Made by a program: the position numbers and the translations under genes. From the NCBI RefSeq assembly GCF_025628965.1, contig NZ_JAOTEN010000001.1:1-64000 (forward strand): a stretch of 64,000 bases of DNA. Direction: 5' to 3'. The stretch is from Chryseobacterium gilvum (GTDB lineage: Bacteria; Bacteroidota; Bacteroidia; Flavobacteriales; Weeksellaceae). Positions 34,013 through 42,121 of the stretch are shown one piece after another; within the stretch, counting starts at the first letter, position 1; each line of letters opens with the position of its first letter. The notes below the pieces were generated by a model. That model saw only the letters and a program-made list of their open reading frames with translations, was not told where the DNA came from and ran no database searches.

Positions 34013-34855
34013 TTATTCTTTTATAATTTTTGCTGTTTTCGTGGAACCGTCTTTATGCGTGATTTTTAAAATATAATTTCCGGACTTAAAACTTGAGGTG
34101 TCAAGTTTCGCTTCCTTATCATTTGTTTTCTTTTCTGCAATTCGCTGTCCCATCATATTGTAAATCTCCAATAAAACAAAAGCCTGATTTCCGGAAACCG
34201 TTAATAAGTTTTTCACAGGATTAGGATAATACTTTAATGAATGGTTTCCTTCAATTTCTACCGTGCTCAGGTTCTGAAAATACAGCTTGATATTGGTTCT
34301 GTTGCTTGTCGTAGTCATCGTTCTCGTATCATTCCATGCATTTGAAATGCTGTAGTAATAAGAAGATTTATTGGCAACAGTGGAGTACGCGTAATTAGGA
34401 GGCGATAAAGTATAATTTCCAGAGGCATGTACTACTAAAACCATCAGGTTTTTTGAAGAATCAGTATACTGAAAAGGGGTTGTTAAAGCGATATTCTGCC
34501 ATCCCAGAACATTATTGGCAACACTTCCGGAATATACCAATGTATAACCTGTTACAGATGTAGTCGTCGTAATGTCTGTCTGAGTGGTCATTTTCATGTA
34601 AATGGACACGTTACCGGTAGGTGTAGCATAGGCGCTGCTTACAATGTTCCAGCCTACAGAATTTATAGTACCGGTGGTTCCTATTTCTGAGCTGTCATAA
34701 ATTGTTTCGCTCGCTCCGTTTTCAAACAATCTTGTGATCGGAGAATAGTACCATGAAGATGTTCCTGTTCCGATGACCACCTCCTGTTGTGCAGTGATTT
34801 TTGTAAATCCTAAAAGGGTAATCATAAATCCGTAAAAAATAGTAGATATTTTCAT
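34013..34855 (-). CDS. Secreted protein with type IX (type A) sorting domain
   Basis: 280-residue cargo of the type IX secretion system. Signal peptide about 1-22 (ITAQQ), then a Thr/Ser-rich beta region (about 30-195) with no recognised catalytic motif, and a C-terminal sorting domain (about 205-280). The sorting domain has the usual landmarks: YYPNPVKNLLTVSG, LLEIYNMMGQRIAE, SFKSGNYILKI and the basic end TAKIIKE. This domain is cut off at the cell surface when the protein is released or attached. Function of the N-terminal part unknown. Confidence 0.9.
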   Translation of the reverse strand: MKISTIFYGFMITLLGFTKITAQQEVVIGTGTSSWYYSPITRLFENGASETIYDSSEIGTTGTINSVGWNIVSSAYATPTGNVSIYMKMTTQTDITTTTSVTGYTLVYSGSVANNVLGWQNIALTTPFQYTDSSKNLMVLVVHASGNYTLSPPNYAYSTVANKSSYYYSISNAWNDTRTMTTTSNRTNIKLYFQNLSTVEIEGNHSLKYYPNPVKNLLTVSGNQAFVLLEIYNMMGQRIAEKKTNDKEAKLDTSSFKSGNYILKITHKDGSTKTAKIIKE

Positions 34856-34909
34856 AAGCTTTTAAATTAATTAAGCCTAAATATACGAATTTTTAGTTAA
34901 AAAATAATA

Positions 34910-34938
34910 AATTCTGAAATATTTCACATTTCAGAATT
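34910..34938 (-). terminator. Terminator overlapping the TRIC stop codon
   Basis: AATTCTGAAAT with complement and a 7-base loop, then TATTATTTTTT on the minus strand. The stem includes the last codons of the TRIC gene. Confidence 0.7.
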
Positions 34939-35556
34939 GCTTTCGTATCCATAAAATTTTGGCATTTGCCAATGGTATTTGACAGCTAATGTTCTGATGG
35001 CTACAATCAGCAAAATCGTAAAAACCTGTATAAGCGTGTACGATAAATGGGTGTAATGAGTAAGTAAGAGAAAAATAGCACCACCGACGATACAGGCGCT
35101 TGCGTAAATCTCTTTCCGGAAAATTAATGGGATCCTGTTTAATAAAATATCTCTGATAATCCCTCCAAAACAGCCGGTAATCGTTCCAAGGCCAATACAG
35201 ATCAAAGGATGGATTCCTGCATTTAAACCTTTCTGAATGCCGATTATGGTAAATAATCCCAATCCGAAGCTGTCAAAAATAAATAAAGTGACTTTAAAAT
35301 TTTTCTCCACCGATTTAAAAACCATTGAAAAAGCGCTTGTTGCCAAAATCAATCCGCACATCAGCAAATCATGCATCCAGAATACGGGGATATCAAGCAG
35401 CAGATCTCTCACGGTTCCGCCACCCACTGAAGTCACAAATGCAATAATAAGCACGCCGAAAGGATCAAGCCGTTTCTGCATTGCAGCAAAACTTCCCGAC
35501 ATCGAGAATGAGATCGTTCCAAGGATTTCTATTGCAAAATTGAGCTGTTCGTGCAT
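34924..35556 (-). CDS. TRIC-type cation channel family protein (YicG/UPF0126)
   Basis: Integral membrane protein of 210 residues with seven predicted helices in two UPF0126 repeats. Each repeat has the glycine-rich bend of prokaryotic TRIC channels: FVTSVGGGTVRDLLLD near 40-55 and GTITGCFGGIIRDILLN near 123-139. Such trimeric channels pass potassium and other monovalent cations. Ends inside a terminator stem. Confidence 0.93.
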   Translation of the reverse strand: MHEQLNFAIEILGTISFSMSGSFAAMQKRLDPFGVLIIAFVTSVGGGTVRDLLLDIPVFWMHDLLMCGLILATSAFSMVFKSVEKNFKVTLFIFDSFGLGLFTIIGIQKGLNAGIHPLICIGLGTITGCFGGIIRDILLNRIPLIFRKEIYASACIVGGAIFLLLTHYTHLSYTLIQVFTILLIVAIRTLAVKYHWQMPKFYGYESNSEM

Positions 35557-35561
35557 TGGAT

Positions 35562-35990
35562 ATGGGTAATGTGTAATTGGTGATAAGTAATTTGGAGCTA
35601 TTTTAAATTTTGAGATAATTTAAATTTGTAGGTGGTCATTACTTTTACCAATTCGTCGCATTCAAGTTTTAAAGGAGATAATTCATCCAAATTTACATAT
35701 TGAAGTTCTTCAATAACTTCAAGCCAAAGCTGAGTTTCATCAATTTCTTCAACTACAATACAGATTTTTGCAAATCTTTCTTTATCAGATCTTGCTCGTG
35801 CGACGGCTCTATAATTTGCTGCTACAGAAGTAGATGATCTGATGATTTGTTTTCTTATAATTGAAAGAGCATCTGAATAAGATAATGGTGATAATAATTT
35901 AATGATAGAAATCGAAAAAGATTTTGTTCTGTCTCTGAAAATCTGATTAAAATCCATAACATTAAAGATTACTAATTACCTATTACCCAT
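35562..35990. repeat. Inverted 23-bp repeats bracketing the four-helix-bundle gene
   Basis: Left arm ATGGGTAATGTGTAATT... at 35562-35584; right arm is its inverted copy at 35968-35990. The arms agree at 19 of 23 positions by hand alignment. They lie just outside both ends of the 119-codon gene, and the right arm reaches the stop codon of coaD. Both are low-complexity TAAT/GGTAAT sequence, so chance is possible. Confidence 0.5.
35598..35957 (-). CDS. Four-helix bundle protein (S23/bAvd-like)
   Basis: 119 residues, all helical, of the family first seen inside 23S rRNA intervening sequences and related to the Avd protein of diversity-generating retroelements. Typical blocks are TKSFSISIIKLLSPLSYS near 11-28, IRKQIIRSSTSVAANYRAVARARSDKE near 34-60, and EEIDETQLWLEVIEELQYV near 69-87. 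No reverse transcriptase or rRNA is adjacent. The gene is framed by 23-bp inverted repeats and splits an otherwise familiar core-gene neighbourhood, which suggests insertion. Function unknown. Confidence 0.88.
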   Translation of the reverse strand: MDFNQIFRDRTKSFSISIIKLLSPLSYSDALSIIRKQIIRSSTSVAANYRAVARARSDKERFAKICIVVEEIDETQLWLEVIEELQYVNLDELSPLKLECDELVKVMTTYKFKLSQNLK

Positions 35991-36457
35991 TACTTATGCT
36001 CAACTCTTACCGCTTCCGGAACCAACAATTCATATTCGCCGCCGTGATTGATGATTTCACGCACAATACTGCTGCTGATGAATGATTTTCCTGATGAGGT
36101 CAAAAGAAAAACCGTTTCCAGTTTTTTGTGGGCCAAAGTATGATTGGTATGGGCAATTGCTTTTTCAAATTCGAAATCGGCAGGATTCCGCAGCCCGCGA
36201 AGGATAAACTGCGCGTTTTTCTCAAAACAGAAATCTACCGTTAAGCCTTCAAAATAATCGACTTCCACATTGGGGAAATCCGCAACGGAATTCTGAATAA
36301 ATTCCATTCTTTTTTCCAGCGGAAACATATATTTTTTCTGTGAATTCTGGCCAATTGCAATAATCAGTTTATCGAAAAGTGCCGCAGCTCTTTCAATAAT
36401 ATCGTAATGTCCTAATGTAATAGGATCAAAAGATCCCGGGAAAACGGCAATTCTCAT
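35990..36457 (-). CDS. coaD: Phosphopantetheine adenylyltransferase
   Basis: Fourth step of coenzyme A synthesis: joins 4'-phosphopantetheine and ATP to dephospho-CoA. The 155 residues show the nucleotidyltransferase motif PGSFDPITLGHYDII (7-21, with the TxGH histidine), IAIGQNSQKK, FILRGLRNPADFEFE near 84-98 and the TSSGKSFISSSIVRE motif near 120-134. Ends within the right arm of the inverted repeat. Confidence 0.95.
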   Translation of the reverse strand: MRIAVFPGSFDPITLGHYDIIERAAALFDKLIIAIGQNSQKKYMFPLEKRMEFIQNSVADFPNVEVDYFEGLTVDFCFEKNAQFILRGLRNPADFEFEKAIAHTNHTLAHKKLETVFLLTSSGKSFISSSIVREIINHGGEYELLVPEAVRVEHK

Positions 36458-36550
36458 GTTTACTATAGTTATGGCTTATAAATGATAAATTAAATAACGA
36501 ATGGTCAATTTTAACTTTTCAATATTCGGCTTTATCTTAATTTCTAACTC

Positions 36551-37549
36551 CTAATTTCTAATTTTATTAAGTGCTTTTTCAACTTCGTTTCCGCAAAGGT
36601 CTTTAATAGAAATCCCATAATGCTTTGCCTGTTGCGGTAAAATACTTGCCGGAGAAAATCCGGGATTGGTGTTCATTTCCAGCATATATGGTATTCCATC
36701 CACCAGAATAAATTCACTTCTTGAAAAACCGCTCATTCCTAAAGAATCATAGGCTCTTTTGGCAATTTCTTCCACTCTTTTGGTGGTTTCTTTATCAATT
36801 CTTGCAGGGGTGATCTCTTCTGAAGCGCCTTCATATTTGGCTTCGTAATCAAAAAATTCATTTTGGGGAACAATTTCTGTAATGCCTAAGACAATAGTTT
36901 CGCCTTTAAAATCAATCACACCTACGGAAACTTCCATCCCGTTGAGGAAGCTTTCGATTAAAATTTCATCATCTTCCTTAAAGGCAATTTCAGTAGCGGC
37001 AATCAGTTCAGATTTTTCCTTTACCTTAGAAATACCAAGGGAAGAGCCGGATTGATTTGGCTTTACAAAAACGGGAAGCTCAAGCTGATTAATGATTTTA
37101 TCAGCATCAATAGGTTCTCCTTTTCTTAAATAGACACTTTTTGCGGAAGGGATTCCGTATTTGGATAGAACGGCGAGGGTGTCTTTTTTATTAAAGGTAA
37201 GTGCACTCTGGTAAAAATCACACCCGGTATAGACTTGCCCGATTGCATCCCAATAGGCCTGAAGAAGGCCATTTTCACCGGGAGTTCCGTGGATGATATT
37301 AAAACATACGTCAAAATTCAGTTTTTCGTTAGTATTTAATACGACTGAAAAATCACTTTTATTCACAGGAATTTTTTCATCATTTTCCGTTAAAAAATAC
37401 CATTCGTCTTTCAGGATGATTACTTTATAAACATTGTAAAGATCCCGGTCTAAAGAATCATAGATTAACTGCCCGCTTTTTAATGAAACCACATATTCGT
37501 CAGAATAGCCTCCCATAACCACGGCAACGTGTTTTTTGCTCATATCCAA
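36551..37549 (-). CDS. ddl: D-alanine--D-alanine ligase
   Basis: ATP-grasp ligase that makes the D-Ala-D-Ala end of peptidoglycan precursors in the cytosol. The 332 residues show VVMGGYSDEYVVSLKSG near 10-26, the HGTPGENGLLQAYWD block near 86-100, PVFVKPNQSGSSLGISKV near 147-164 and the metal-binding MLEMNTNPGFSPAS near 300-313. Starts at ATG 37549 or two codons later (MSKK). It is divergent from the PASTA gene across 148 bases. Confidence 0.95.
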   Translation of the reverse strand: MDMSKKHVAVVMGGYSDEYVVSLKSGQLIYDSLDRDLYNVYKVIILKDEWYFLTENDEKIPVNKSDFSVVLNTNEKLNFDVCFNIIHGTPGENGLLQAYWDAIGQVYTGCDFYQSALTFNKKDTLAVLSKYGIPSAKSVYLRKGEPIDADKIINQLELPVFVKPNQSGSSLGISKVKEKSELIAATEIAFKEDDEILIESFLNGMEVSVGVIDFKGETIVLGITEIVPQNEFFDYEAKYEGASEEITPARIDKETTKRVEEIAKRAYDSLGMSGFSRSEFILVDGIPYMLEMNTNPGFSPASILPQQAKHYGISIKDLCGNEVEKALNKIRN

Positions 37550-37664
37550 TTATATCAATTAAGGCAAATTTAATGAAATTATATCACGCAGGTACGGAAT
37601 TTTACAAATTTTGAATTCAAAAGCGAATTCTGCCAAATAAAAAGTATGTTCTAAAATTATTGGC

Positions 37665-37672
37665 TATATTTG
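37665..37672 (+). promoter_or_regulatory. -7 promoter element of the PASTA gene
   Basis: TATATTTG (TAnnTTTG), 25 bases before the ATG. Confidence 0.5.
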
Positions 37673-37697
37673 CCGTTATAATTAAAGTATTTTCAGT

Positions 37698-38765
37698 ATG
37701 CTTAAATCACTTTTCAATTGGAAAGTTTTAGTCAATTTGTTAGTTGCCATCGGTCTTTTCGTGGGTTTAGTATATCTCACGTTTCGCTGGTTGGAATATC
37801 ATACAAATCACGGGCAGGAAATCCCCGTTCCCAATGTAATCAACAAATCTGTACATGATGCAGTGCGGATATTAGAAGATACAGGTCTTGATTATGAAGT
37901 TGACAGCGCTACTTTTAACCCTAAATACAGACCGCTTCAGGTTCTTAAAGTGTATCCTTCACCAGGTTCGCGTGTAAAAGACGGGCGAGCCATACGTTTA
38001 ATGGTAAATCCTAAAAGCTGGGCTCCTGTTGCCGTGCCGGATGTAATCAATAAATACTCCGGGCTGGCTTTTCAGAGACTGGAACAGGTGGGCCTTAAAG
38101 TTAATGATACTATTTTTGAACCAAGTATTCAGAAAGATGCGGTTCTTAGAATTTTATTTAAAGGAAATACCATAAAACCGGGTTCTTTATTGCCAAGATT
38201 TTCAACTATTGATGTAGTGATCGGATCAGGGCCTATGAGAAACATAACAATTCCGAATGTAGTGGGATTAACGGTAAAAGATGCAAAAGCAGTTATTGCC
38301 AGAAATCTTTTTGAAGCGGGATTGGTAGAACATGAAGATGGAGGAAGTGACGATTCTGATATTGTCTATTATCAAGACCCTGCAGCAGGAGATGCGCGCG
38401 ATCAGGGAATGCAGATTGATCTCTGGGCAAGTAAGAAGACACCCGCCGAATTGCGAAATAAGATAGAACAGCTAAATTCTATTTACCGTATGAAGGTTGA
38501 TACTACTTTGCCGCCAATCCGATACGAAGAAGTTCCTAATTTTCAGGAAAATACTCCTGAGGAAACACCGCCGGTAACAACACCGCCCGCAAAAAAAGAA
38601 GCTCCGAAGACAGAAGTTCAAAAACCCGCAGCAAATACAGGTGTAAAAACAGGTACAGCAGGTAAAACAGAAGTTAAGCCTAAAACATCAGCAACAGGAA
38701 CTGCAGATCGTCCTAAAACTACTGCACCTGCAGAAAAACCGAAAGCCAAAAGGGTTATTATTTAA
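37698..38765 (+). CDS. PASTA-domain membrane protein
   Basis: 355-residue single-pass protein. A transmembrane helix (about 12-30) precedes three PASTA domains (about 42-110, 112-182 and 184-252), each opening with a V/IPNV-type strand: VPNVINKSVHDA, VPDVINKYSGLA, IPNVVGLTVKDA. PASTA units bind peptidoglycan stems in other bacteria. The last 90 residues are a Pro/Thr/Lys-rich tail ending KRVII. There is no kinase domain, unlike Gram-positive PASTA kinases. It is followed by rluD, the usual flavobacterial order, with a terminator between. Confidence 0.92.
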   Translation: MLKSLFNWKVLVNLLVAIGLFVGLVYLTFRWLEYHTNHGQEIPVPNVINKSVHDAVRILEDTGLDYEVDSATFNPKYRPLQVLKVYPSPGSRVKDGRAIRLMVNPKSWAPVAVPDVINKYSGLAFQRLEQVGLKVNDTIFEPSIQKDAVLRILFKGNTIKPGSLLPRFSTIDVVIGSGPMRNITIPNVVGLTVKDAKAVIARNLFEAGLVEHEDGGSDDSDIVYYQDPAAGDARDQGMQIDLWASKKTPAELRNKIEQLNSIYRMKVDTTLPPIRYEEVPNFQENTPEETPPVTTPPAKKEAPKTEVQKPAANTGVKTGTAGKTEVKPKTSATGTADRPKTTAPAEKPKAKRVII

Positions 38766-38794
38766 TTAATTTACCGCTTTATAATAAAAATTCA

Positions 38795-38824
38795 GGCTTC
38801 AACGTACCATGTTGGAGCCTTTTA
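38795..38824 (+). terminator. Terminator of the PASTA gene
   Basis: GGCTTCAAC with GTTGGAGCC (one T-G pair), 7-base loop, then TTTTA, 16 bases before rluD. Confidence 0.75.
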
Positions 38825-38839
38825 TGTAAAAATGAAAGA

Positions 38840-39904
38840 ATGACAGAAGATAAAGATGATTTTTTAGACGAAGAATTCCCGGATCCCATCAATATTGATA
38901 TTGATGAGGAAAATAAAGGATTGTATGAGCATGTCAATATCACCGTTGATCCAAAACAGGAACCTTTGAGGATCGATAAATTTTTGCTGATATTCCGTCA
39001 GAACTCATCCAGAAATAAAATTTCACAGACATGCAGAGCAGGAAATGTAGTAGTTAACGGAAATCCTGTTAAGCAAAACTACCGCGTAAAACCGGGAGAC
39101 CAGATTTCAGTCTTGCTTGCGCATCCACCGAGAGAAAATGTCATCGTTCCGCAGGATATCCCGGTAAATATTGTCTATGAAGACGATGATCTCGTGGTTG
39201 TAGATAAAGATCCGGGAATGGTGGTGCATCCTGGTTTTGGAAATTGGGACGGAACTTTGGTTAATGCACTGGCTTTTCATTTTAATAAAAATGGAGTAAA
39301 GACTGATCTTGACAGGGTAGGATTGGTTCACAGAATCGATAAAGACACTTCGGGACTTCTCGTCATCGCTAAAAACGAATATGCCCTGAGTTTTCTTGCC
39401 AAACAGTTTTTTGAAAGAAAAACCAAGCGAATGTACTGGGCTTTTGTATGGGGAAACGTAAAAGAAGATACTGGAACCATTACCGGACATATCGGACGTC
39501 ATCCTAAAAACAGGATGCAGATGTTTACCTATGAAGACGGAAGCCAGGGTAAACACGCAGTAACCCACTATAAGGTGCTCGAAAGATTCAAATACATGAC
39601 TTGGGTGGAATGTAAGCTGGAAACCGGCAGAACGCACCAGATCAGGGCGCATTTCAAACACATCGGCCATACTTTGTTTAATGATGAAAGATATGAAGGG
39701 AATATTGCCTTAAGAGGCGTTAACTTACCTAAGTATAAGCATTTTATAAAAAATGTTTTTGAGGTTTTACCAAGACATGCACTTCATGCCCATACTTTAG
39801 GTTTTATACATCCTACTACAAAAAAGGAATTGTATTTTGAAAGCCCAATGCCTCAAGATATGGCGGATGCTGTAAAAAAATGGAGAAATTATTTAGAAAA
39901 CTAA
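38840..39904 (+). CDS. rluD: 23S rRNA pseudouridine synthase, RluA/RluD family
   Basis: Isomerises uridines in 23S rRNA. The 354 residues hold an acidic leader, an S4 RNA-binding domain (about 36-95) and the synthase core (about 105-330). The catalytic aspartate is D167 in VHRIDKDTSGLLVIAKN; GRTHQIRAHFKHIGH follows near 255-269. The family is certain; RluD rather than RluA/RluC is inferred from the S4 domain and its place after the PASTA gene. Confidence 0.92.
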   Translation: MTEDKDDFLDEEFPDPINIDIDEENKGLYEHVNITVDPKQEPLRIDKFLLIFRQNSSRNKISQTCRAGNVVVNGNPVKQNYRVKPGDQISVLLAHPPRENVIVPQDIPVNIVYEDDDLVVVDKDPGMVVHPGFGNWDGTLVNALAFHFNKNGVKTDLDRVGLVHRIDKDTSGLLVIAKNEYALSFLAKQFFERKTKRMYWAFVWGNVKEDTGTITGHIGRHPKNRMQMFTYEDGSQGKHAVTHYKVLERFKYMTWVECKLETGRTHQIRAHFKHIGHTLFNDERYEGNIALRGVNLPKYKHFIKNVFEVLPRHALHAHTLGFIHPTTKKELYFESPMPQDMADAVKKWRNYLEN

Positions 39905-39924
39905 AAATATATTAAGAATTTTTT

Positions 39925-39932
39925 TATATTTG
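39925..39932 (+). promoter_or_regulatory. -7 promoter element of the PorP/SprF-like gene
   Basis: TATATTTG (TAnnTTTG), 23 bases before the ATG at 39956; a TTG at 39938 would lie too near the box to be the start. Confidence 0.5.
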
Positions 39933-39955
39933 TTGAATTGAAATCAAGATTTGTT

Positions 39956-40906
39956 ATGAGAAAACTATATGCTATCGTATGTTTAGCTCTTTTGTCTAAT
40001 GCATACAAAGCACAAGAATCATTACCATACTATCAGCAATATCTTTTGGATGGTGAATTCCTGTTTAACCCTGCGCAATATGGTAAAACGGACTATGTTC
40101 AGCTCAATCTAAACTACCAGCAACAATTTTCAAAATTCAGCGAATCCCCAAACGTACAGTCTGTAGGGATCAACGCGAATATTTTTGATAGAGTGGGAGC
40201 GGGTATTTCGGTATTCAGAGACAGCAACGGCCCTATTTCTGCAGGTGGTATTACAGCGGGAGCTTCTTACTTTATTCCTCTAAGCAGTGATGGAGAAAGA
40301 AAGGACCAGTTTTCTTTTGGTACCAGTGTTAATTTTTATAATATGAATTTTGACTATTCTAAAATTAATACGGAAGATGGCTACGATCCTTTATTGCAAG
40401 GAAATGAGAGTAATATTTTTATTGCATACGCCAACTTCGGTTTAGCGGCAACGTATAACAATATATTTGGAGGAGTTTCTGTAAATGATATCGCTTTAAG
40501 TAACGACGAAGCTATTGTTAACAATTATGAGCCGTCTCCGATTAAATTCTTTTTAAATTTAGGATACAACTGGAATCTTGCAGATAATATCGCAATAACC
40601 CCTTCTGTATTGGTAAACTTAAATACCAACTCTACCAGAATGATGGATTTGAACTTAATGGCTACATTCTCAAACGATATCAACGCATTCTCTTTCGGAG
40701 TGAGCTACAGAACAGTTCAGAACAGATTTGACAATCAGCAATTGAGCGTTTCTCCTGTCGTAAAAGTAAGGTTCAACAAATTCATGATCGGCGCTACTTA
40801 TAATCTGGGAATGTCTGATATTCAGGAATATGGTGGTAACAGCTTTATGTTGGGAGTAGGGTATAATTTTGATAACTTTATTAATCATAGAGGATTTAGA
40901 TACTAA
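39956..40906 (+). CDS. PorP/SprF-family outer-membrane protein (type IX secretion)
   Basis: Outer-membrane barrel of 316 residues. The start is ATG 39956, giving a clean signal peptide (MRKLYAIVCLALLSNAYKAQ). Family features are the opening SLPYYQQYLLDGEFLFNPAQYG and repeated barrel strands to the final VGYNFDNF. PorP/SprF proteins belong to the type IX secretion machinery, often beside an SprB-like adhesin; no adhesin gene lies here, so this is a stand-alone paralogue. Ends 50 bases before hemW. Confidence 0.9.
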   Translation: MRKLYAIVCLALLSNAYKAQESLPYYQQYLLDGEFLFNPAQYGKTDYVQLNLNYQQQFSKFSESPNVQSVGINANIFDRVGAGISVFRDSNGPISAGGITAGASYFIPLSSDGERKDQFSFGTSVNFYNMNFDYSKINTEDGYDPLLQGNESNIFIAYANFGLAATYNNIFGGVSVNDIALSNDEAIVNNYEPSPIKFFLNLGYNWNLADNIAITPSVLVNLNTNSTRMMDLNLMATFSNDINAFSFGVSYRTVQNRFDNQQLSVSPVVKVRFNKFMIGATYNLGMSDIQEYGGNSFMLGVGYNFDNFINHRGFRY

Positions 40907-40930
40907 TATGATTTAATTTAAATAAATTTG

Positions 40931-40957
40931 AGCTCTGAATTTTTCAGGGCTTTTTTT
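40931..40957 (+). terminator. Terminator abutting the hemW start codon
   Basis: AGCTCTGAA with TTCAGGGCT, 3-base loop, then seven T at 40951-40957. The ATG of hemW begins at the very next base. Confidence 0.8.
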
Positions 40958-42082
40958 ATGATTTATATTCACATCCCATTCTGTAAACAGAAATGCAGCT
41001 ACTGCAATTTTCATTTTTCCACCTCTTTACAGCATAAAGATCAAATGGTGGCCGCAATGAAAAAAGAAATATTCCTCAGAAAAGATGAATTGCAGAATAA
41101 AAACCTGCAGTCTCTTTATTTTGGTGGTGGTACCCCTTCCATTCTTTCCGGTGATGAGATCAAATCTATCATTGATGAGGTTTTAAAATATTTCAGCTTC
41201 AGCAATGATATTGAAATCACTTTAGAAGCCAATCCTGATGATCTGGATAAAATTTTTTTGAAAGCATTATCAGATTCTCCTGTAAACCGCCTTTCGATCG
41301 GTACACAAAGTTTTTTTGATGAAGATTTACGATTAATGAACCGTGCTCATAATGCTTCGGAAGCAGAAGCATCCATCAAAAGAGCCCAGGATTTCGGTTT
41401 TGAAAATTTAAGTATCGATCTCATGTATGGTTCGCCCACTTCCAATCTGGAAATTTGGAAAGAAAACCTTCATAAAACCATTGCTCTGGATATTCCTCAT
41501 ATCTCTTCTTATGCACTTACAGTAGAACCTAAAACGATGTTGAGTGACTGGATTTTAAAAGGGAAAATTGCCGGTCCTAAAGAAGAAGATCAGAATAAAG
41601 AGTTTTATTATATGATCGACTTTTTAAAAGACCACGGTTTTGAACATTATGAAGTATCCAACTTTGCAAAACCCGGATTTTATTCTAAACACAATTCTGC
41701 GTACTGGAAATACCGGGAATATCTGGGAATTGGTCCTTCGGCGCATTCTTATAACGGTTTGGATACCAGAAGCTGGAATATTGCGAATAATCAACAGTAC
41801 ATCAGTAAAATAAATTCTCATATTTTAGCCAAAGAAGAAGAAATTCTGTCAGAAAATGACCAGTTTAATGAAATGATCATGATTGGTTTAAGAACAATTT
41901 GGGGTGTAGATATGCAAATCTTGAAAACCAAGTTTCCGGAGCATAGGATCGAAAAATTGTCCAGACAAATACAATCCAAAATAAATGACGGAATTCTGAC
42001 TATCGAAAACAATCATCTCAAAATCCCTGAAAAGCATTGGTTTATGGCAGACGGAATTGCTTCGGATTTATTTGTTGTTTAA
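40958..42082 (+). CDS. hemW: Radical SAM heme chaperone HemW
   Basis: Binds heme and an iron-sulfur cluster and passes heme to respiratory proteins; once annotated as oxygen-independent coproporphyrinogen oxidase. The 374 residues start MIYIHIPFCKQKCSYCNF, with the cluster cysteines C9, C13 and C16 (CX3CX2C). FGGGTPSILS follows near 62-71, RLSIGTQSFFDEDL near 112-125, and a HemN C-terminal domain from about 290. Its ATG directly follows the T-tract of the upstream terminator, leaving no room for a leader unless transcription reads through or starts within it. Confidence 0.92.
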   Translation: MIYIHIPFCKQKCSYCNFHFSTSLQHKDQMVAAMKKEIFLRKDELQNKNLQSLYFGGGTPSILSGDEIKSIIDEVLKYFSFSNDIEITLEANPDDLDKIFLKALSDSPVNRLSIGTQSFFDEDLRLMNRAHNASEAEASIKRAQDFGFENLSIDLMYGSPTSNLEIWKENLHKTIALDIPHISSYALTVEPKTMLSDWILKGKIAGPKEEDQNKEFYYMIDFLKDHGFEHYEVSNFAKPGFYSKHNSAYWKYREYLGIGPSAHSYNGLDTRSWNIANNQQYISKINSHILAKEEEILSENDQFNEMIMIGLRTIWGVDMQILKTKFPEHRIEKLSRQIQSKINDGILTIENNHLKIPEKHWFMADGIASDLFVV

Positions 42083-42121
42083 AATTCAAATCATGTATAT
42101 TTAAAATTAAATTAAGATCAA

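Noticed and set aside
38840-39904. 187-codon minus-strand frame inside rluD
   Set aside because: Long, but fully antisense to a conserved enzyme and without family features; a codon-usage shadow.
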